Part shown: positions 59,470 through 64,000 of the stretch, piece by piece | Layout: every line of letters starts with the position of its first letter | Numbering within the stretch: position 1 is the first letter of the stretch | Assembly (NCBI GenBank): GCA_039707655.1 | Contig: CM077667.1 | Coordinates: 415,133,409-415,197,408, forward strand | DNA: 64,000 nucleotides | Reading direction: 5' to 3' | Source: Elymus sibiricus | Taxonomy: Eukaryota > Streptophyta > Magnoliopsida > Poales > Poaceae | Position numbers and translations under genes: made by a program | Notes under the pieces: generated by a model | The model's input: only the letters and a program-made list of their open reading frames with translations | Database searches by the model: none | Told to the model about the DNA's origin: nothing

Positions 59470-60739
59470 AGCTGGAACCTTGAAAGTTGCCAGCTGCCGA
59501 ACCTCTTGTAATATATGATCTGAACCATGATTCTGAAATTCCCTCTAGTGGCCTTTTGTAATAGACTTTAGAAAGATCTTGGCCTCTTGCTTTTAAATGC
59601 ACACTGGCTTCCTTGGGAAGCAAGCCTAATACCTTGGCATGAAGCTTCCTTATAAAAAATTACTCTGGCTGCTTCTGAAAGAAATTGAATCCTTCGTGGA
59701 CGCTGGCGGCTCTTAGCCAAATATCAAGATAATCATAATACTTTGATAAGAGGTATGCATCATTTGAAACAAGTATTTAACCAAAAACTAATTAGTCATG
59801 GCGGCTTATAACCAGCAAACTTGCATAAACATGCTGTAAACAGCGCAATAAACTGGCGGCTCTTGGCCAAATACGAACTTTTAGAACAGTTCATAAAAAT
59901 CGTAAGACTCGCAAAGGCAATAAATCTCAAGAAAGTTTTGTCAAACTTGTAAAGACGTAAGAAAGGATGCGAAAGCCCCCAGTATGATGGCGGCTCTTGG
60001 ATTACCAATAACCCCAACCAAACCAGTTCTTTTCTTCCCGTATGGTGGCGACTTCCATGAAGTTCGGCCCATAAGGTTATTGATTTTAAGATGGTGAAGG
60101 CTTCTGGATTACCAGTAGCATCGTCACATCTAAGTTTTTTTCCCCCGTACACGGATGAAGGTTCTGGATTACCAGTAACGCGACCCGTTTATTAGGTGCC
60201 TGTACACGGATGAAGGTTCTGGATTACCAGTAACACGACCCGCTTATTAGGACTTTAACCCAATATGGCGACTTCTGGATTACCAGTAAGTTCAGCCTCA
60301 TAAGGGTTGAAGGTCCCAGGATGGTGAAGGCTTCTGGATTACCAGTAAGCATCATCCCATCTGAGTCTTTTAAGCCCGTACACGGATGAAGGTTCTGGAC
60401 TACCAGTAACACGACCCGCTTATTGGGTGCCTGTACACGGATGAAGGTTCTGGATTACCAGTAACACGACCCGTTTATTAGGACTTTAACCCAATATGGT
60501 GGCGACTTCTGGACTACCAGTAAGTTCGGCCCATAGGGTGGAAGGTCCCAAGATGGTGAAGGCTTCTGGATTACCAGTAAGCACAGCCCATATGGGTCTT
60601 TTTTATTCGACTAAGTGCAGGGTCCTCCATATGATGGATGGAAAACGACAGATACCCCGAGTTTCAGGGCCTCCAGCTTTTATTCATTATTGATAATATA
60701 TACATGAGAGGTATGTACATGATCCCCAGAGCCGGAACT
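59470..60739. other. Tat element spacer between antisense gene and pol
   Basis: Convergent 3' ends of the two coding units. No gene seen. It carries the GGCGGCTCTTGG-type short repeats (59706, 59853, 59988) and the tandem array described separately. Confidence 0.7.
60040..60606 (+). repeat. Higher-order tandem array, about 231-bp period
   Basis: Nine copies of a TTCTGGATTACCAGTA core (two with GGACTA) occur between 60100 and 60590. They are arranged in a larger unit whose landmark ATGGTGAAGG recurs at 60091, 60321 and 60553 (230 and 232 bp). About 2.3 higher-order units are present. Each includes CACGGATGAAGG and CACGACCCG-TTATTAGG modules. Confidence 0.9.
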
Positions 60740-63700
60740 TTAGGTGTAGTAGGGTCTTAGATGAGCTATGTTCCAGGGCCTGCTGGTCTCTTCTTCAGAT
60801 GTTCGAGACTCCTTTCCAGGCCGGAGATCAATCAGATAATAAGACCCGTTATAAAGATTTTTGCTGACAACGAAGGGCCCTTCCCAGGGAGGCGAAAGCT
60901 TATGCATGCCTGAATGGTCTTGAATTAAACGAAGCACCAAGTCCCCTTCCTGGAAAGTCCGGCTTCTGATCCTACGGCTATGATAGCGACGCAGGTCCTG
61001 CTGGTAGATAGCAGATCGGGCGGCTGCCAAGTCCCGCTCCTCTTCCAAGGCATCCAGAGAGTCTTGAAGAGCCAACTCATTGTCCTCTTCAACGTATGCT
61101 GAGACCCGGGGCGAGTCGTGGCGGATGTCGCTCGGTAAGACGGCCTCTGCTCCATAAACCATGAAGAAAGGCGTGAAACCCGTCGATCTGTTGGGAGTTG
61201 TTCGTATGCTCCATAAGACGGAGGGAAGTTCTTCTACCCAACAGCCGGGTGTGCGCTGAAGAGGAACCATAAGCCGGGGTTTTATACCACGAAGGATCTC
61301 CTGATTGGCGCATTCAGCTTGCCCATTAGATTGCGGGTGCGCAACAGCCGCCACATCAAGTCTGATATGCTCCTGATCACAAAACTGCTTCATGGCGCCT
61401 TTTGAAAGGTTCGTGCCGTTGTCAGTAATGATGCTGTGCGGGTATCCGAAACGGAAGATTAACTTTTTGACAAACTTAACAGCCGTCTCTGCATCCAAAT
61501 TACTGATGGGCTCTGCCTCCACCCACTTGGTAAACTTGTCAACCGCCACCAAGAGATGAGTCTTTTTGTCACTAGAAGCTTTGAAAGGCCCCACCATATC
61601 TAGCCCCCAGACCGCAAAGGGCCATGTGACAGGGATCATCCGAAGTTCCTGAGCCGGCACATGAGCTTGGCGGGCAAACCTCTGACAGCCGTCACACTTC
61701 CTAACAATATTCTTCGCATCAGCATGAGCTGTGAGCCAAAATAAACCGTGGCGGAAAGCCTTCGCCACCAACGACTTAGAGCCGGCATGATGACTACAGT
61801 CACCAGAGTGTATCTCATTGAGAATATTCTGGCCTTCATCAGGTGATACACAGCGCTGAAAGACGCCTGTGGCACTTCTGTGGTGTAACTCGCCATTGAC
61901 AATGGTCATAGATTTGGACCTTCTCACGATCAGACGGGCTTCGATTTCATCAGCCGGCAGGACGCCTCGAGTCAGATAATCCAAGTATGGGACAGTCCAA
62001 TCCGGGATCTCATGGAGAGCCGCCACCAGCCGGGCCTCCGGGTCTGGGACAGCAAGGTCCTCCTCCGTTGGCAACTTAACTGACGGGTTATGGAGCACAT
62101 CCAGGAAAACATTCGGAGGCACCGGCTTTCGCTGTGATCCAAGTCGTGACAAGGCATCAGCCGCCTCGTTCTGCCGCCGATCAATGTGATCCACCTGATA
62201 ACCTTTGAAGCAACCAGCCACATTAGTAACAGCTTGTCTGTAAGCCGCCATGAGCGGGTCTTTAGAATCCCAAGTCCCTGAAACTTGCTGTGCCACCAGA
62301 TCAGAGTCGCCCAGGCACCTAACCCGGCTGAGATTCATCTCCTTTGCAATCCGAAGCCCATGGAGAAGGGCCTCATACTCCGCAGCGTTGTTAGTGCAAG
62401 GAAACATAAGCCGTAAAACATAGCAAAACTTGTCACCTCGAGGGGAAGATATTATAACTCCAGCCCCCGAGCCTTCCAGCTGCCTAGACCCATCAAAATG
62501 TATGGTCCAATATGTATTGTCTGGCTTTTCCTCCGGGGCTTGAAGCTCTGTCCAGTCATTGATGAAGTCCACTAAAGCCTGAGACTTTATAGCTGTTCGA
62601 GGTACATATCTGATATCATGGGGTCCAAGTTCAATGGCCCACTTTGCAATCCTGCCTGTAGCCTCTCTGTTATGAATTATATCCCCCAAAGGAGCTGAAG
62701 AGACCACTGTGATAGGATGCTCTAGAAAATAATGCCTCAGCTTCCGGCTTGCCATGAATACTCCAAAAACCAACTTCTGCCAGTGTGGGTAACGCTGCTT
62801 GGACAAAGTCAGGACCTCACTAACATAGTAGACCGGCCTCTGGACAGGATACTCCCGGTTTGCCTCCTTTCTTTCGACCACCATTGCAACACTAACAGCT
62901 TTGTTATTTGCTGCAATATACAGGAGCATTGGTTCCTTGGTGACAGGAGCTGCCAGTATGGGCGGCTCTGCCAGCTGCTTCTTTAAAGCCTCAAAAGCTT
63001 CTGCGGCGGCTTTCGTCCACTTGAACTCATCTGCTTTCTTCAACAGCTGATACAGAGGAATAGCTTTCTCCCCCAGGCGGCTTATGAAACGACTCAGAGC
63101 CGCCACGCGACCCGCCAAGCGCTGGACATCATTGATACACTTAGGTTCGGCCAGAGAGGTGATGGCCTTGATTTTCTCCGGGTTAGCTTCAATTCCACGC
63201 TCAGAAACCATGAAACCCAGGAGCTTTCCTGCAGGAACACCAAAAACGCATTTATCTGGGTTAAGCTTCATCTGATAAATCCTGAGATTGTCAAAGGTTT
63301 CCTTGAGATCCTCCAGTAAAGCTGCTTTCTTAGCTGACTTGACCACAATATCATCCACATAAGCATGCACGTTGCGACCAATCTGCCCGTGGAAGCAATT
63401 TTGCACACAACGCTGGTAAGTCGCCTGGGCACTCTTGAGCCCAAAAGGAATAGAAACATAGCAGAAGGCGCCAAAAGGGGTAATGAAGGCCGTCTTCTCT
63501 TGGTCCTCCACTGCCATCTTGATCTGATGATAACCAGAGTATGCATCCAGGAAACATAACCTCTCACACCCCGCTGTAGCATCAATAATTTGGTCAATGC
63601 GAGGGAGAGCAAATGGATCAGCTGGACAAGCTTTGTTAAGATCCGTATAATCAATACACATACGCCAAGTTCCATTTTTCTTCAGAACCAACACCGGGTT

Positions 63701-63943
63701 AGCCAACCACTCCGGGTGTAAAACCTCTATGATAAACCCGGCTGCCAGAAGCCGGGCTAACTCTTCCCCAATAGCCTTGCGTCTCTCCTCATTGAAACGA
63801 CGAAGATACTGTTTGACAGGCTTGAACTTAGGATCCACATTAAGGCGGTGCTCGGCGAGTTTTCTCGGTACACCCGGCATGTCAGAAGGTTTCCATGCAA
63901 AGATGTCCCGATTCTCACGGATAAACTCGACGAGCGCGCTTTC
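60740..63943 (-). CDS. Tat-lineage Gypsy pol: RT, two RNase H, integrase
   Basis: Open from the codon after an in-frame TAG (63944-63946) to the stop at 60740. The following numbering starts at the Met at 63880. RT has the active site YVDD at 174-177. The first RNase H (about 315-395) has lost its catalytic residues (LLYIAANNKAV where Asp is usual, and PHWQK where Glu is usual). A second RNase H (about 455-580) is complete: D463 in HFDGS, E501 in NAAEYEAL, D525 in LGDSD, D575 in NEAADALS. Integrase has a His/Cys zinc domain ending KCDGCQRF and a DD35E triad D761, D820, E856. This two-RNase-H layout is typical of Tat elements. The sequence upstream of the TAG stays in the same frame to the window edge, so the gene continues outside. 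Confidence 0.9.
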   Translation of the reverse strand, partial: ESALVEFIRENRDIFAWKPSDMPGVPRKLAEHRLNVDPKFKPVKQYLRRFNEERRKAIGEELARLLAAGFIIEVLHPEWLANPVLVLKKNGTWRMCIDYTDLNKACPADPFALPRIDQIIDATAGCERLCFLDAYSGYHQIKMAVEDQEKTAFITPFGAFCYVSIPFGLKSAQATYQRCVQNCFHGQIGRNVHAYVDDIVVKSAKKAALLEDLKETFDNLRIYQMKLNPDKCVFGVPAGKLLGFMVSERGIEANPEKIKAITSLAEPKCINDVQRLAGRVAALSRFISRLGEKAIPLYQLLKKADEFKWTKAAAEAFEALKKQLAEPPILAAPVTKEPMLLYIAANNKAVSVAMVVERKEANREYPVQRPVYYVSEVLTLSKQRYPHWQKLVFGVFMASRKLRHYFLEHPITVVSSAPLGDIIHNREATGRIAKWAIELGPHDIRYVPRTAIKSQALVDFINDWTELQAPEEKPDNTYWTIHFDGSRQLEGSGAGVIISSPRGDKFCYVLRLMFPCTNNAAEYEALLHGLRIAKEMNLSRVRCLGDSDLVAQQVSGTWDSKDPLMAAYRQAVTNVAGCFKGYQVDHIDRRQNEAADALSRLGSQRKPVPPNVFLDVLHNPSVKLPTEEDLAVPDPEARLVAALHEIPDWTVPYLDYLTRGVLPADEIEARLIVRRSKSMTIVNGELHHRSATGVFQRCVSPDEGQNILNEIHSGDCSHHAGSKSLVAKAFRHGLFWLTAHADAKNIVRKCDGCQRFARQAHVPAQELRMIPVTWPFAVWGLDMVGPFKASSDKKTHLLVAVDKFTKWVEAEPISNLDAETAVKFVKKLIFRFGYPHSIITDNGTNLSKGAMKQFCDQEHIRLDVAAVAHPQSNGQAECANQEILRGIKPRLMVPLQRTPGCWVEELPSVLWSIRTTPNRSTGFTPFFMVYGAEAVLPSDIRHDSPRVSAYVEEDNELALQDSLDALEEERDLAAARSAIYQQDLRRYHSRRIRSRTFQEGDLVLRLIQDHSGMHKLSPPWEGPFVVSKNLYNGSYYLIDLRPGKESRTSEEETSRPWNIAHLRPYYT

Positions 63944-64000
63944 CTATTTGGGATCCATATCAGACCCGATAGTGAACTTTAGCAGAAGAGTCGCCAGGGG
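63944..64000 (-). pseudogene. Tat pol upstream of the nonsense codon (partial)
   Basis: The frame continues past the TAG at 63944-63946 (AAA TAG GAA, where CAG is expected) with coding-like sequence (TIGSDMDP) to the end of the window. Protease, gag, primer site and 5' LTR lie beyond. A single C-to-T change would account for the stop. Confidence 0.7.

Noticed and set aside
58099..60606. CRISPR-like array
   Set aside because: The repeats are head-to-tail with short, non-unique spacers, lie within a plant retroelement and have no cas genes nearby.
62732..63559. Plus-strand open frames opposite Tat pol
   Set aside because: They are shadow frames of the strongly coding minus strand, with no motif of their own.

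Overview
The window looks like nuclear DNA of a Triticeae grass (wheat, Aegilops, barley or a close relative). The evidence is one ordinary plant gene at the left edge followed by about 60 kb of nested transposable elements. These include two BARE/WIS/Angela-type Copia LTRs with the familiar TGTTGGAAATATGCCCTAG start, several Gypsy LTRs of the TGATACGTCTCC type, a Stowaway MITE and a plant L1-type LINE. I name lineages but not database families, because I could not run a repeat search.

Layout. 1-2370: a two-exon class III peroxidase on the minus strand (1158-2248), the only convincing host gene. 2371-7374: old fragments, including a Copia 3' LTR (4225-5885) with a heat-shock-element array upstream of its TATA box and a second Copia LTR remnant. 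7375-16798: minus-strand Athila-like Gypsy element with decayed pol, interrupted by a hAT element (14815-16141) that has perfect terminal inverted repeats and an 8-bp target duplication. 16876-35384: a minus-strand LINE split by a deletion-derivative Gypsy (21168-33228), which is itself split by a Copia element with two LTRs (22833-32215).

35385-53301: three copies of one gag-only Gypsy family (primer site matching tRNA-Asp). Copy G1 (plus) carries a solo Copia LTR with a perfect target duplication. Copy G2 (minus) sits inside the LTR of G1 and forms a kilobase-scale inverted repeat with it. Copy G3 (plus) sits inside G2 and carries a 4.3-kb Helitron (46806-51101) that contains a Stowaway MITE. 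53302-54472 is a truncated LTR of another Gypsy family.

54473-64000: the 3' two thirds of a minus-strand Tat-lineage Gypsy element. It has a 494-bp 3' LTR, a pol with two RNase H domains and a DD35E integrase, a higher-order tandem repeat downstream of pol, and an antisense gene on the plus strand. I resolve that gene into six phase-consistent coding exons (55859-59469, 931 codons with no stop), with its own TATA box and a probable leader intron. This is the feature I would look at first. There are no prokaryotic-style operons. The relationships here are insertion order, shared promoters and possible sense/antisense pairing.
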